Of a stretch of DNA of 64,000 nucleotides, positions 48,867 through 60,351 are shown piece by piece (position 1 is the first letter of the stretch; each line of letters begins with the position of its first letter). Under the pieces are notes generated by a model that saw nothing but the letters and a program-made list of their open reading frames with translations, was not told the origin of the DNA and made no database searches. A program made the translations under genes and the position numbers. This DNA is from Cupriavidus malaysiensis (GTDB taxonomy: Bacteria > Pseudomonadota > Gammaproteobacteria > Burkholderiales > Burkholderiaceae): the NCBI RefSeq assembly GCF_001854325.1, contig NZ_CP017755.1:558001-622000 (forward strand), written 5' to 3'.

Positions 48867-49831
48867 GCCGCGCCATCGTGCTGCGCCTGCTGCAGGCCCT
48901 GCCCATCTTCCTGGTGGTCTCGGTGCTGGTGTTCCTGGCTGCCCATGCCGGCGGCGGCGATCCCATCACCAATGCGCTGGGCGGCACGCTGACGCAGGAT
49001 TCGCTCGACGCCATCCGGCGCGAGTACGGGCTCGACCGCCCGGTCTGGGTGCAGTACGGCCTCTGGCTGCAGCACCTGGCCGCCGGCGACTGGGGCACTT
49101 CGCTGGTGCTGCGCACGCCGGTGTTCGAGGTGCTGGGGCGCAGCTTCGCCAACACGCTGGTGCTGGCCGGGGCGGCGGTGCTGCTGTGCCTGGCCGGGGG
49201 CGTGGCGGTGGGGGTGGCCAGCGGCCTGCGGCGCGGCACCTGGCTGGACGGCGCCGCCATGCTGCTGATCCAGGTCGGGCACAACTTCCCGGTGTTCTGG
49301 TCGGGACTGCTGCTGATCTGGGTGTTCGGCGTCAAGCTGCAGTGGTTCCCGGTCTCGGGCATGTACGACATGCGCGGCGAGCAGGACTGGCCCGACCTGC
49401 TGCACCACCTGGTGCTGCCGGCGCTGTCGGCCGCGCTGATCTCCATGCTGGTGCTGGCGCAGCTGGTGCGCGCGCAGGTCATCGAGATCCTCGGCTCCGA
49501 CTACCTGCGCACTTTCCGCGCCCAGGGGCTGCCGCGGCGCGTGCTGCTGGGGCGCCACCTGGGCCGCAACCTGCTGCCGCCGGTGCTCAATGTCACCGGG
49601 CTGCAGATCGGCTACCTGCTGTCCGGCGTGATCTTCGTCGAGAACGTCTTCAACTGGCCGGGCATCGGCACCCAGCTCTACAACGCCGCCGCCGGCAAGG
49701 ACTATCCGATGATCCAGGCCGGCGTGATGCTGGTGACGGCGTGCTTCATCGCCGTCAACCTGGCCACCGACATCGCGCTCGACCTGCTCAATCCGCGCCT
49801 GCGCGGGGGCGTCGCACAGGGGCAGCCGTGA
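48863..49831 (+). CDS. ABC transporter permease, DppB type (importer 2)
   Basis: A 322-aa inner-membrane permease with six predicted segments. It has the periplasmic loop AAHAGGGDPITNALGGTL, HNFPVFWSGLLLIWVFGVKL and the EAA-like loop YLRTFRAQGLPRRVLLGRHL followed by GRNLLPPVLNVTGLQIGYLL. The ATG overlaps the stop of the binding-protein gene (ATGA), and its own stop overlaps the next permease start. It forms the channel with that permease. Confidence 0.9.
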   Translation: MSRAIVLRLLQALPIFLVVSVLVFLAAHAGGGDPITNALGGTLTQDSLDAIRREYGLDRPVWVQYGLWLQHLAAGDWGTSLVLRTPVFEVLGRSFANTLVLAGAAVLLCLAGGVAVGVASGLRRGTWLDGAAMLLIQVGHNFPVFWSGLLLIWVFGVKLQWFPVSGMYDMRGEQDWPDLLHHLVLPALSAALISMLVLAQLVRAQVIEILGSDYLRTFRAQGLPRRVLLGRHLGRNLLPPVLNVTGLQIGYLLSGVIFVENVFNWPGIGTQLYNAAAGKDYPMIQAGVMLVTACFIAVNLATDIALDLLNPRLRGGVAQGQP

Positions 49832-50760
49832 ACATGCCGTCGACCGGGTTCACATCGGCGCCGACACCGGCACCAACATCGGCACCAACATCGGCACCCA
49901 CACCGGCGCCGGACGCCGCCGGCGGTGCTCCGCGCCCGGCGTGGCGGCGCTTCGCCGGCAACCGGCTGGCGCTGGCCGGGCTCGCGCTGATCCTGCTGGT
50001 GCTGGCGGCCACGCTGCTCGCGCCCTGGCTGGCGCCCTTCGATCCGGACGCCGCCGATCCGCTGCAGCGGCTGGCGCCGCCCGGCACGGCGCACCACCTG
50101 CTCGGGCTGGACGCGCAGGGGCGCGACATCGCCAGCCGCCTGCTGTGGGGCGGCCGCCGCGCACTGCTCGGCAGCCTGCCGCCGGTGGTGCTGGCGGTGC
50201 TGCTGAGCCTGGCCCTGGGCCTGCTGGCGGGCTACTACCGCAATCCCTGGTCGGCGCTGATCATGCGGGTCATCGACATCCTGTTCGCCTTCCCCATGGT
50301 GCTGCTGGCCATCGGCCTGGCCACCGCGCTCGGGCCCGGCACCTGGGCGGTGGCGCTGACGGTGGTCGCGGCGGCCACGCCCTACCTGACGCGCGTGGTC
50401 TATGCCGCGGTACGGGCCGAGCGCGACAAGGAGTACCTGGAAGCGGCCCGCGCCGGCGGCGCCGGCGCCGCCGCCGTGCTGCTGCGCGAGCTGCTGCCCA
50501 ATGTGGCCAGCGGTGCCGTGGTCTACGGCACCACGCTGGTGGGCGGCATGATCGTGTTCCAGGCCGGGCTCAGCTTCCTCGGCCTCGGCACGCAGCCGCC
50601 GCAGGCCGACTGGGGCCGTATGGCGGCCGAAGGCGTGCAGGTGATGGTGCTGGGCGCGCCGCACGTGGCGACCGCGCCGGCACTGGTGATCGTGGTGCTG
50701 GCGCTGTCATTCAACTGGCTGGGCAACGGCCTGCGCGATGCGCTGGATCCGCGCGACTGA
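49828..50760 (+). CDS. ABC transporter permease, DppC type (importer 2)
   Basis: A 310-aa permease. The N-terminal 35 residues are a Ser/Ala/Pro/Thr repeat (PTPAPTSAPTSAPTPAP) encoded by four 12-bp tandem units. The OppC_N-type segment RRFAGNRLALAGLALILLVL, HHLLGLDAQGRDIASRLLWG and the loop EYLEAARAGGAGAAAVLLRE followed by LLPNVASGAVVYGTTLVGGM are present. The GTG at 49828 overlaps the upstream stop (GTGA); an ATG 6 bp later is also possible. It belongs to the importer 2 operon. Confidence 0.88.
   Translation: MNMPSTGFTSAPTPAPTSAPTSAPTPAPDAAGGAPRPAWRRFAGNRLALAGLALILLVLAATLLAPWLAPFDPDAADPLQRLAPPGTAHHLLGLDAQGRDIASRLLWGGRRALLGSLPPVVLAVLLSLALGLLAGYYRNPWSALIMRVIDILFAFPMVLLAIGLATALGPGTWAVALTVVAAATPYLTRVVYAAVRAERDKEYLEAARAGGAGAAAVLLRELLPNVASGAVVYGTTLVGGMIVFQAGLSFLGLGTQPPQADWGRMAAEGVQVMVLGAPHVATAPALVIVVLALSFNWLGNGLRDALDPRD
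49857..49904. repeat. 12-bp tandem repeat within DppC-type gene
   Basis: Four in-frame units (two of them exactly GGCACCAACATC) encode the Pro-Thr-Ser-Ala tail of the permease. In-frame length changes would only alter the linker. Confidence 0.8.
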
Positions 50761-50820
50761 GCCGGGCCCGGCCTCCATGACAACGCGAAACGCCGGCACG
50801 GGCCGGCAAGGAAGCCTGCG

Positions 50821-52563
50821 ATGAGTCTCCTCAGCATCCGCCAGCTCGGCATCGAATTCACCGGCGCGCACGGGCCGCAGCGCGTGCTGCACGGGGTGGA
50901 CCTGGAGGTCGGCGCCGGCGAGGTGGTGGCCGTGGTGGGCGAGTCGGGCTCGGGCAAGAGCCTGACCGCTGCCGCCGTGATGGGCCTGCTGCCGGCACGC
51001 GGCTGCCGCGCCTGGGGCCAGGTGCGCTTCGACGGGCGCGAACTGCTCGGGTTGCGCGAAGCCGAGCACAACACGGTGCGCGGGCAGGGCATCGGCATCG
51101 TCTTCCAGAATTCACTGTCTTCGCTCGACCCGTCCTTCCGCATCGGCGAGCAGATGGCCGAAGGGCTGCGCTACCGGCTCGGCCTGGGCCGCGCGCAGGC
51201 CGCCGCCACCGCGGGCAGCTGGCTGGAGCGGGTCGGCATACGCGAGCCGGGGCGGGTGCTGCGCGCCTACCCGCACGAGCTGTCGGGCGGCATGCGCCAG
51301 CGCATCCTGATCGCCATGGCAGTGATGGCGCGGCCGCGGCTGCTGATCGCCGACGAACCCACCACGGCGCTCGATCCGACCGTGCAGAAGCAGATCCTGG
51401 ACCTGCTGCGTGATCTCCACCGCGAGGACGGCACCGCCATCCTGCTGATCACCCACGACTTCGGCGTGGTGTCCTACCTGAGCGAGCGCGTGGCGGTGCT
51501 GCGCGCCGGCCGCGTGGTCGAGCACGGCCGCACGGCCGACGTGCTGCGCGCGCCCGATCATCCTTACACGGCCGCCCTGCTGGCGGCCGTGCCGCAGAGC
51601 AGGGCGCCGGAGCCGGCGTCGGTGTCCGTGCCGGCGTACGAAGCGGGCGCGCCGGGGCAGGGCGAAAGCACGGTGCTCGCGCTGCGCGGTATCGGCCGCC
51701 GCTTCGGTAGCGCTGGCGGCGGCGGTGTCGGCGGCTGGCTGCGGCGTGGCGCGGACGAGGTGGTCGCCCTGCAGCCCACCGACCTGGCGCTGCGGCGTGG
51801 CGAGATCCTCGGCCTGATCGGTGAATCGGGCTCGGGCAAGTCGACCCTGGCACGTCTCGCGGCACGCCTGCTGGAACCCTCCGGCGGCAGCGTGCTGGCC
51901 GGCGGCCAGGACGTCACCGCCTTGCACGGGCGCGCGCTGGCGGGCTTCCGGCGCGACGTGCAGTTCGTCTTCCAGGACAGCGGTGCCTCGCTCAATCCGC
52001 GCCGCACCATCGGCGCGCAGATCGCCGATCCGCTGCTGCGCCTGGGCGTGGCGCGCAACGCCGCCCAGGCGCAGGCACTGGCCGCGCAGGCGCTGGAGCA
52101 CGTCGGACTGCAGGCGCAGCACCTGGCGCGCTACCCGCACGAGTTCTCGGGCGGGCAGCGCCAGCGCATCGGCATCGCGCGGGCGCTGGCGCCGCGCCCG
52201 GCCTGCGTGATCCTGGACGAGCCGACCTCGGCGCTGGACGTCTCCATCCAGGCACAGGTGCTGGCACTGCTGCGGCGCCTGCGCGACGAGCTCGACCTGA
52301 CCTATCTGTTCATCAGCCATGACCTCGGCGTGGTGGCCTCGTTCTGCGACCGCATCGCGGTGATGGAGCGCGGGCGCATCGTCGACCGCTTCGCCAGCGC
52401 CGCGCTGCACGATCCTGCCCGGCACGCGGCCACGCGCCGCCTGCTCGATGCGGTGCTGCCGTTGCCGGTGCCGCTTCAGGTGCCGCATCAGGTGCCGCAT
52501 CAGGTGCCGCTTCATGCGCCGGTGATGCAGGACGCCACGGCGCCGGCCCGGCAGGCGGCCTGA
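50821..52563 (+). CDS. Fused double ABC ATPase, DppD-DppF type (importer 2)
   Basis: A 580-aa ATPase with two complete nucleotide-binding domains in one chain. Domain 1 has GESGSGKS, Q-loop [12 protein letters not shown], signature [10 protein letters not shown] and [12 protein letters not shown]. Domain 2 has [21 protein letters not shown], signature [10 protein letters not shown] and [12 protein letters not shown]. The tail carries a repeated [16 protein letters not shown] motif from a 12-bp tandem repeat (52465-52512). Such fusions resemble GsiA/YejF-type proteins and avoid the need for a second ATPase gene. It follows the importer 2 permeases and probably energises them. Confidence 0.92.
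   Translation: MSLLSIRQLGIEFTGAHGPQRVLHGVDLEVGAGEVVAVVGESGSGKSLTAAAVMGLLPARGCRAWGQVRFDGRELLGLREAEHNTVRGQGIGIVFQNSLSSLDPSFRIGEQMAEGLRYRLGLGRAQAAATAGSWLERVGIREPGRVLRAYPHELSGGMRQRILIAMAVMARPRLLIADEPTTALDPTVQKQILDLLRDLHREDGTAILLITHDFGVVSYLSERVAVLRAGRVVEHGRTADVLRAPDHPYTAALLAAVPQSRAPEPASVSVPAYEAGAPGQGESTVLALRGIGRRFGSAGGGGVGGWLRRGADEVVALQPTDLALRRGEILGLIGESGSGKSTLARLAARLLEPSGGSVLAGGQDVTALHGRALAGFRRDVQFVFQDSGASLNPRRTIGAQIADPLLRLGVARNAAQAQALAAQALEHVGLQAQHLARYPHEFSGGQRQRIGIARALAPRPACVILDEPTSALDVSIQAQVLALLRRLRDELDLTYLFISHDLGVVASFCDRIAVMERGRIVDRFASAALHDPARHAATRRLLDAVLPLPVPLQVPHQVPHQVPLHAPVMQDATAPARQAA
52465..52512. repeat. 12-bp tandem repeat at ATPase 3' end
   Basis: Four in-frame units with core CAGGTGCCGCAT (52477-52500 exact twice) encode the QVPH-type tail of the fused ATPase. 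Confidence 0.8.
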
Positions 52564-52653
52564 CCACCGTTCTTCGCCGCCGACCACTTCGAGCGGGCGG
52601 CCATATCCACAGGCCCCGGCGGGATGGCCGGCGGCGGCACCAGGAGCCATGAC

Positions 52654-52797
52654 ATGAACAAAGCAAGAGATCTCGACCAGCGCGCGCCGCGGCGCGCCGT
52701 CTCCAGCCACAACCCGCTGCGGCACAAGACGCAGGTGCCGGGTGCCCATGACCTGAACGGCGAGACCACCCGCCTGAAGGAAGGGCGCACCTTCTGA
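52654..52797 (+). CDS. Small protein (47 aa), unknown
   Basis: A short reading frame with good signals: AGGAG 7 nt before the ATG and a clean stop. The product starts MNKARDLDQRAPRRAVSSHN and ends ETTRLKEGRTF; it is polar and rich in Arg, Lys and Asp with no membrane segment. The codon use is less GC-extreme at the start (AACAAAGCAAGAGAT) than nearby genes. It lies between the importer 2 ATPase and the DUF3088 gene on the same strand and could be co-transcribed. No family is recognised. Confidence 0.55.
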   Translation: MNKARDLDQRAPRRAVSSHNPLRHKTQVPGAHDLNGETTRLKEGRTF

Positions 52798-52883
52798 GTC
52801 CGGGCGTGGCGGCGGGCAGCCATGCCGCCGCCACGCCCGATCACATCCATCCTCGACCCAGTCCACCGCTATCACCGACCACC

Positions 52884-53228
52884 ATGAGCCGCGACCGCCT
52901 TTTCCTGCTGGAACCCGGATTCACCGATGCCGCTCGTCCGGGCGAGCGCTTCGTCTGCCCCGACTGCCTGCCCATCGAAGGGCTGCTGGCCGCCGACCCG
53001 GCGCGCGCGGCGCGCCTGGAGATCGTGCGCGTGCCGTTCGCGCGGCCGCGCGCCGCCGTGGCGGCCGTGCTCGGCCCCGACAACCAGGGCCTGCCGGTAC
53101 TGGTGCTGGATGGCGACGCCGCGCCGCCGGCCGACGCGCATGTCCATGGCGTGCTGCGCTTCGTCACCGATACGCGGCGCATCCTCGACCTGCTGGCCGA
53201 ACGGCACGGCTTCCCGCGGGTGCATTGA
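52884..53228 (+). CDS. DUF3088 family protein
   Basis: A 114-aa protein matching DUF3088: RDRLFLLEPGFTDAARPGER, then FVCPDCLPIEGLLA, the FARPRAAVAAVLGPDNQGLP stretch and LAERHGFPRVH at the end. The CPDC motif near the start suggests a thioredoxin-like fold, but a redox role is not demonstrated. It is the last gene of the importer 2 group and faces the leftward importer 3 operon, 45 bp away. Confidence 0.85.
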   Translation: MSRDRLFLLEPGFTDAARPGERFVCPDCLPIEGLLAADPARAARLEIVRVPFARPRAAVAAVLGPDNQGLPVLVLDGDAAPPADAHVHGVLRFVTDTRRILDLLAERHGFPRVH

Positions 53229-53273
53229 GGACGCCTGCCCGGCCTGCCCCGCCCTGCGCTGCTCCTCCCTGCT

Positions 53274-55090
<1,817 letters not shown>

Positions 55091-55094
<4 letters not shown>

Positions 55095-56032
55095 TGCAGC
55101 TTGGGGTCGAAGGCGTCGCGCAGCCAGTCGCCGAGCAGGTTGACCGACAGCGCCAGCGCGAGCAGGGTGAGGGCGGGGAACAGCAGGATCCACCATTCGC
55201 CGGAGAAGAGGAAGGCCTGGCCGATGCGGATCAGCGTGCCCAGCGAGGGCTGGGTCGCCGGCAGGCCGACGCCGAGGTAGGACAGGGTGGATTCCGCCAC
55301 CACGGCCAGGGCGAAGCTGAGCGTGCCGATCACCAGCACGGGCGCCAGCATATTGGGCAGCAGGTGGCCCAGCAGGATGGCGTTGCGCGAGCGGCCGCTG
55401 ATGCGCGCCGCGGCGATGTAGTCCTTCTGTTTCTCGACCAGGGTCACGCCGCGGATGGTGCGCGCGTACTGCACCCACTCGGACAGGGCGATGGCGAGGA
55501 TGATGACGTACACCGCCATGTCGTCGCGATAGCCCTCCGGCAGCAGGCCGCGCGCGATGCCGAAGATCAGCAGCGCGACCAGCAGCACCGGGAAGGTGAG
55601 CTGGATGTCGGCCACGCGCATCACCAGGGCGTCGAACCAGCCGCCGGCATAGCCCGCCAGCAGCCCCAGCGCGACGCCGGCCAGCAGCGACAGCGCTACC
55701 GCGGCGGCGCCGACCAGCAGCGAGACGCGCAGGCCGTAGAGGATGGCCGACAGCAGGTCGCGTCCCTGGTCGTCGCTGCCGAGCGGGTAGAAGGCACCCG
55801 AAGGGCCGTGCCGCCACGGCGGGGTGAAGGCGTCGAGCAGTTCCAGCGCGGCCGGGTCGAAGGGATTCTGCCGTGCCAGCCAGGGCGCCAGCAGCGCTGC
55901 CAGCAGGAGCAGGCCCAGGGTCAGCAGCGCGGCCTGCACCGCGCGCGAGCGCGCCAGCGTGCGCAGTGCCGCGTGGTCGGACTGGCGCCAGCGGGCCAGC
56001 AGGCCCGGGCGTGGAAGAGGCGGTTGGCTCAT
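55091..56032 (-). CDS. ABC transporter permease, DppC type (importer 3)
   Basis: A 313-aa inner-membrane permease. OppC-like features are ALRTLARSRAVQAALLTLGL at the first segment, FYPLGSDDQGRDLLSAILYG and the loop DYIAAARISGRSRNAILLGH followed by LLPNMLAPVLVIGTLSFALA. It is the second permease of the operon, with 86 bp to the first, and is coupled to the ATPase by an ATGA overlap. Confidence 0.9.
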
Positions 56033-56118
56033 GTCGGGGCGGGAAAGGTGGAGGGTGGAACGTTGGCGATGAGAGGACGGGGCGGCGCGTGCAGGCACGC
56101 TCGATCGCACAGGCACAC

Positions 56119-57084
56119 TCAGGCGCGCCGCAGGCGCGGATCGGCCAGCGCGTAGACAAGGTCGACCACCAGGTTGATGACGACGTAGAGCAGCGCGATC
56201 AGCAGCAGGTAGGCGGCGATCACCGGCACGTCCACGGCCTGGATCGAGGCGATGAACAGCGCGCCCAGGCCGGGCCACTGGAACACCGTCTCGGTGACGA
56301 TGGCGAAGGCCACCAGCGAGCCGACCTGCAGCCCGGCGATGGTGATCACCGGGATCAGGGTGTTGCGCAGCGCGTGGCCGTAGACGATGCGGCGCTCGCC
56401 GAGCCCGCGCGCGCGGGCGAAGCGCACGTAGTCGCTGCGCATCGCTTCCAGCATCTCCGCGCGCACCAGGCGCTGGATCAGGGTGAGCTTGAACAAGGCC
56501 AGCGTGGCCACCGGCAGGATCAGCGACAGCCAGCCCGAGGCGGTCAGCAGCCCGGTGCTCCAGCCCCCCAGCATGACCACCTCGCCGCGCCCGAACGAGG
56601 GCAGCCAGTGCAGCCGGACCGCGAACAGGTAGATCAGGCCGATGCCGATCAGGAAGGTGGGCAGCGACACGCCCACCAGCGAGGCGGCGGCCAGCAGCCG
56701 GCCGGTCCAGCCGTCGCGCCGCAGCGCGCCGCGCACGCCCAGCACGATGCCGCCGAGCAGGGCGACGAGCGCGGCCACTGCCGCCAGTTCCAGCGTGGCC
56801 GGCGCGCGCTCGGCGATGACCTCGGTGACCGGGCGCCGCACGCGGTAGGAAATGCCGAAGCGGCCGTGCAGCACGTTGTCGAGATAGCGCGCGAACTGCA
56901 CCGGCACCGGCTGGTCGAAGCCGAGTTCGGCCACCAGGCGCTGGCGTTCCGCCAGCGAGGCATCTTCGCCCAGCAGGCTCACGGTGGGATCGCCGAGATG
57001 GCGGAACACCAGGAAGGAGAGGAAGGAGACGGCCAGCAGCACCAGCAGCGACTGGCCCAGGCGGCGCATCAGATGGACGAGCAT
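56119..57084 (-). CDS. ABC transporter permease, DppB type (importer 3)
   Basis: A 321-aa permease. It starts MLVHLMRRLGQSLLVLLAVS and contains the periplasmic FRHLGDPTVSLLGEDASLAE, SLVGVSLPTFLIGIGLIYLF and the EAA-like loop VRFARARGLGERRIVYGHAL followed by RNTLIPVITIAGLQVGSLVA. It follows the binding-protein gene by 46 bp and pairs with the DppC-type permease downstream. Confidence 0.9.
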   Translation of the reverse strand: MLVHLMRRLGQSLLVLLAVSFLSFLVFRHLGDPTVSLLGEDASLAERQRLVAELGFDQPVPVQFARYLDNVLHGRFGISYRVRRPVTEVIAERAPATLELAAVAALVALLGGIVLGVRGALRRDGWTGRLLAAASLVGVSLPTFLIGIGLIYLFAVRLHWLPSFGRGEVVMLGGWSTGLLTASGWLSLILPVATLALFKLTLIQRLVRAEMLEAMRSDYVRFARARGLGERRIVYGHALRNTLIPVITIAGLQVGSLVAFAIVTETVFQWPGLGALFIASIQAVDVPVIAAYLLLIALLYVVINLVVDLVYALADPRLRRA

Positions 57085-57130
57085 CGGCGTAGCGTGTGGC
57101 GTGTGGGTTGTGCGGGAGCGGGCGGCGGCG

Positions 57131-58741
57131 TCATCCCTTGGCCAGCTTGAACAGCTTGAAATAAGGCGTGTTCGACGGATTCACCGGGATGTCGAGCTTG
57201 CGCACCATCGCATAGGTCTGGATCTGGTCGTGCAGCGGCAGGTAGATCAGCTCCTTCTGCACCGTGGTCCAGATGCTGCGGATGGTCTCGTCGCGCCGGC
57301 GCGCATCGCCCTCGGCGGCCAGCGAGACGATCTTGGCATCCAGCTCGGCATTGCTGTAGCGGGTGGCGTTGGTCGCCCCGCGCGAGTTCTTGCCGCGCGA
57401 ATGCACCAGGTAGTCGAAGATGTAGGCCGAGTCGTAGGTCGGCACGCCCCAGCCGTACAGGTAGAAGTCGGTGTCCAGGTTGTTGATGGCCGCGGTCTGG
57501 AGCGCCAGCGGACGCGCGGCCACCGTGGTCCTGACGCCGATGCGGCCGAGGAAGCCGGCCGCGGCCTGGCAGATCGCCTCGTCGTTCAGGTAGCGGTCGT
57601 TGGTGCAATGCAGGGTGATGGCGAAGCCGTTGGGATAGCCGGCTTCGGCCAGCAGCGCCCTGGCGCGTGCCACGTCGCTCTTGCCGACCACGTCGAAGGC
57701 CTTGTCGTAGCCGTGCACGAAGGGCGGGGCGATGATGTTGGTCGGTACCGACAGGCCGCGCATGACCGCGGTCTTGATGGCGTTGCGGTCGATCGCGAGC
57801 TGGAAGGCCTCGCGCACGCGGCGGTCCGCCAGCGGGTTGCGGTCCTTGACGTCGGCGTACTTGAGCGGGGCGCTGCCCACGTTGAGGCCGAAGAAGATCA
57901 CGCGGTTCTCGGCGGCCTGGTTGACCCGCAGGCGCGGCTCGGCGCGCAGGCGCGCCGCATCCTGGATGGGCAGGTCCTGCACGAAGTCGACCTCGCCCGA
58001 CAGCAGCGCCGCCACGCGCGTGGCCGGCGACTTGATCGGCAGGTACACCAGTTCGTCGATCTCCAGCGGGAACTGGCCGCGTCCCCAGTACTGCGGGAAC
58101 AGCTTCAGCACGGTGCGCACGTCCTGCTCGCGCGACGCGATCACATAAGGACCGGTGCCGTTCTCATGGCGGGTGGCGTAGGTCTCCTCCTTGGCGGAGG
58201 CGTTCTGCGGCTGCTCGACGTTGTGCGCCTTGGCCCAGGCCGCGCTCAGGATCTGGATATTGGTCAGGCTCTCGGGCAGCAGCGGGTTGGGGCCGGCGGT
58301 CTTGATGCGCACCACGAACGGCGAGACCTTGCTGACTTCGGTGATCGACACCAGCAGGGACTTCATGTCCGAAGTCGGGGCCCTGGCGCGCTGCAGGGAG
58401 AAGACCACGTCATCGGCGGTGAAGAGGCTGCCGTCGTGGAACTTGACGCCCTTGCGCAGCTGGAATTCCCACACGGTGGGATCGTCGGTGCGCTGCCAGG
58501 AGGCCGCCAGCGTCGGCAGCAGCTTGCCCTCGGCGGTGCGGATGATCAGCGGCTCGTAGACCTGATGCAGCAGGTTGTGGTTGGGGCCGTTGTTGAGCGC
58601 GTGCGGATCGAGCGTCGAGGCATCGGTCGAGCGCGCCCAGCGCACGGTCTCGGCGAGGGCCGGAGGCGCGGCGAGCAGGTTGGCGGCGAGGGTGGCGAAG
58701 GCGGCGGTGAGGGAGGCCGTGCGGGCCAGGCGTTGCAGCAT
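57131..58741 (-). CDS. ABC peptide-type substrate-binding protein (importer 3)
   Basis: A 536-aa family 5 solute-binding protein. The signal peptide ends LLAAPPALAE; the mature protein starts TVRWARSTDASTLDPHALNN. Family signatures are LPTLAASWQRTDDPTVWEFQ, RKGVKFHDGSLFTADDVVFS, RHENGTGPYVIASRE and DRRVREAFQLAIDRN. GGAG precedes the ATG. Upstream, 98 bp away on the same strand, is the M17 aminopeptidase, so imported peptides could be cleaved at once. Ligand unknown. Confidence 0.9.
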   Translation of the reverse strand: MLQRLARTASLTAAFATLAANLLAAPPALAETVRWARSTDASTLDPHALNNGPNHNLLHQVYEPLIIRTAEGKLLPTLAASWQRTDDPTVWEFQLRKGVKFHDGSLFTADDVVFSLQRARAPTSDMKSLLVSITEVSKVSPFVVRIKTAGPNPLLPESLTNIQILSAAWAKAHNVEQPQNASAKEETYATRHENGTGPYVIASREQDVRTVLKLFPQYWGRGQFPLEIDELVYLPIKSPATRVAALLSGEVDFVQDLPIQDAARLRAEPRLRVNQAAENRVIFFGLNVGSAPLKYADVKDRNPLADRRVREAFQLAIDRNAIKTAVMRGLSVPTNIIAPPFVHGYDKAFDVVGKSDVARARALLAEAGYPNGFAITLHCTNDRYLNDEAICQAAAGFLGRIGVRTTVAARPLALQTAAINNLDTDFYLYGWGVPTYDSAYIFDYLVHSRGKNSRGATNATRYSNAELDAKIVSLAAEGDARRRDETIRSIWTTVQKELIYLPLHDQIQTYAMVRKLDIPVNPSNTPYFKLFKLAKG

Positions 58742-58839
58742 CGGGAGGGTCTCCACGGGAAAGAGGGACAAGGTGGCAGGGCAGCGGGGCGCCCTGCGGA
58801 AAATCGGAACGCGCTGGTGGCGATGTTCAGTCGTAGTGC

Positions 58840-60297
58840 TCAGTCGCCCGGCGTGCCGCCGGTGCCGCCGAAGCGCTCGCACAGCCAGGCCGCCAGCGCG
58901 CGCAGGCCCTGCGCCTCGCCGCCGCGCGGACGGCCCGGGCGCGCCTCCGGGTTCCAGGCGAACAGGTCCAGGTGCAGCCAGGGCGTGCCGGCCGGCACGA
59001 AGCGCGACAGGAACAGCGCGGCGGTGATGGCGCCCGCGTGCGGGTTGGCGGCGGCGTTCTGCAGGTCGGCGCTGGAAGACTTGAGCATGGCCTGGTAGGG
59101 CTGCCACAGCGGCAGCCGCCACAGCGGGTCGGCCACGCGCCGGGCCTGCTCCAGCAGGCTGGCGGCCAGCGCATCGTCGTGGCAGAACAGGGCCGGCAGC
59201 TCGGGCCCGAGCGCCACGCGCGCGGCGCCCGTCAGGGTGGCGAAGTCAATCACCAGGGCGGTGGCGCCGTGCCGCGCGTCGAGCGCATGGGCCAGCGCGT
59301 CGGCCAGCACCAGGCGGCCTTCGGCATCGGTGTTCTCGATCTCCACCGAGAGGCCGTTGCCGGCGCGCACGACGTCGCCGGGGCGCAGCGCGCCGGCGCC
59401 GACGGCGTTCTCCACGGCCGGCACGAGCAGGGTCAGCTGTACCGGCAGGCGCGCCTGCATCAGCAGTTGCGCCAGCGCGATGGCGTGGGCGGCGCCGCCC
59501 ATGTCCTTTTTCATCCAGCGCATGCCGGCGGCGGGCTTGAGGTCGAGCCCGCCGGAGTCGAAGCAGACGCCCTTGCCGACCAGCACCAGGCGCGGCGCGC
59601 CGGGCTCGCCCCAGTGCAGCGCGGCCACGCGCGGGGCCTGTGCCGCCGCGCGCCCGACCGCGTGCACCAGCGGGAAGCCCGCGCCGGGCAGCGCCTCGCC
59701 CGTCCATTGTTCGTAGCGCGCGCCATGCGCCCGCGCCAGCGTGCGCACCTCGTCGGCGAGCTGCTGCGGGCCGAGCACGTTGGCGGGGGTATTGACCAGG
59801 CGGCGCACCAGGCCGGTGGCGGCCGCCAGCGGGGCGACGGCGGCACGCTCGGCCGTGTCGCTGACCAGTTCGGCCACGGCGGAATCCGGGGCATCCTGGG
59901 TATCCGGTGTGCCGGCCTCCCAGCCGCCGGGCAGGGCGCCGATGGCCCAGCCCAGCGCAGCGAGCGGCCGCTCGGGCGCCACCGTGCCGGGTACGGCGGC
60001 CAGGGCGTAGCGGCGCGCGGGAAGCTGCGCCGGCAGGCCGGCGAGCTGCCACAGCGGCTGGGCCGGATCGGCGCCCGCCACGGCGCCGGCCAGCGCGCCG
60101 TCGGGTGCGGGCAGCAGCAGCGTGGTGCCGGCTTCGGCGGCGAAGCCGGTGGCGCGCACCCAGCGCGCCTGGGCCGCGGGCAGCACGTCGAGCAGCGCGG
60201 CGAGCCCGGCCGGCGTCACCACGTAGAGCGGCAGGGCGTCGTCGGCCGTGCCGGTGAGTCCGCGCGGCGGCGGGATCGGGGCGGAAGCGGTGCTCAT
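58840..60297 (-). CDS. M17 leucyl aminopeptidase family protein
   Basis: A 485-aa cytoplasmic dimetal aminopeptidase that removes N-terminal residues from short peptides. The active-site Lys and Asp are in LVGKGVCFDSGGLDLKPAAG, another Asp in MKKDMGGAAHAIAL, and the signature NTDAEGRLVL holds the metal-binding Asp and Glu and the catalytic Arg. The N-terminal domain is variable, as usual in the family. It lies in the leftward operon between a TctC receptor and the peptide importer 3, so it very probably digests the imported peptides. Confidence 0.92.
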   Translation of the reverse strand: MSTASAPIPPPRGLTGTADDALPLYVVTPAGLAALLDVLPAAQARWVRATGFAAEAGTTLLLPAPDGALAGAVAGADPAQPLWQLAGLPAQLPARRYALAAVPGTVAPERPLAALGWAIGALPGGWEAGTPDTQDAPDSAVAELVSDTAERAAVAPLAAATGLVRRLVNTPANVLGPQQLADEVRTLARAHGARYEQWTGEALPGAGFPLVHAVGRAAAQAPRVAALHWGEPGAPRLVLVGKGVCFDSGGLDLKPAAGMRWMKKDMGGAAHAIALAQLLMQARLPVQLTLLVPAVENAVGAGALRPGDVVRAGNGLSVEIENTDAEGRLVLADALAHALDARHGATALVIDFATLTGAARVALGPELPALFCHDDALAASLLEQARRVADPLWRLPLWQPYQAMLKSSSADLQNAAANPHAGAITAALFLSRFVPAGTPWLHLDLFAWNPEARPGRPRGGEAQGLRALAAWLCERFGGTGGTPGD

Positions 60298-60351
60298 GTC
60301 GAAGGCGAAGGCGCCGGTTGCGGGGCGGGAACGGCGGCTGGCGCGGCGGTG

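Noticed and set aside
49186..49827. Upstream extension of the DppC-type permease frame of importer 2.
   Set aside because: The extension is the shadow of the preceding permease gene; the permease itself begins at 49828 where its stop and start overlap.
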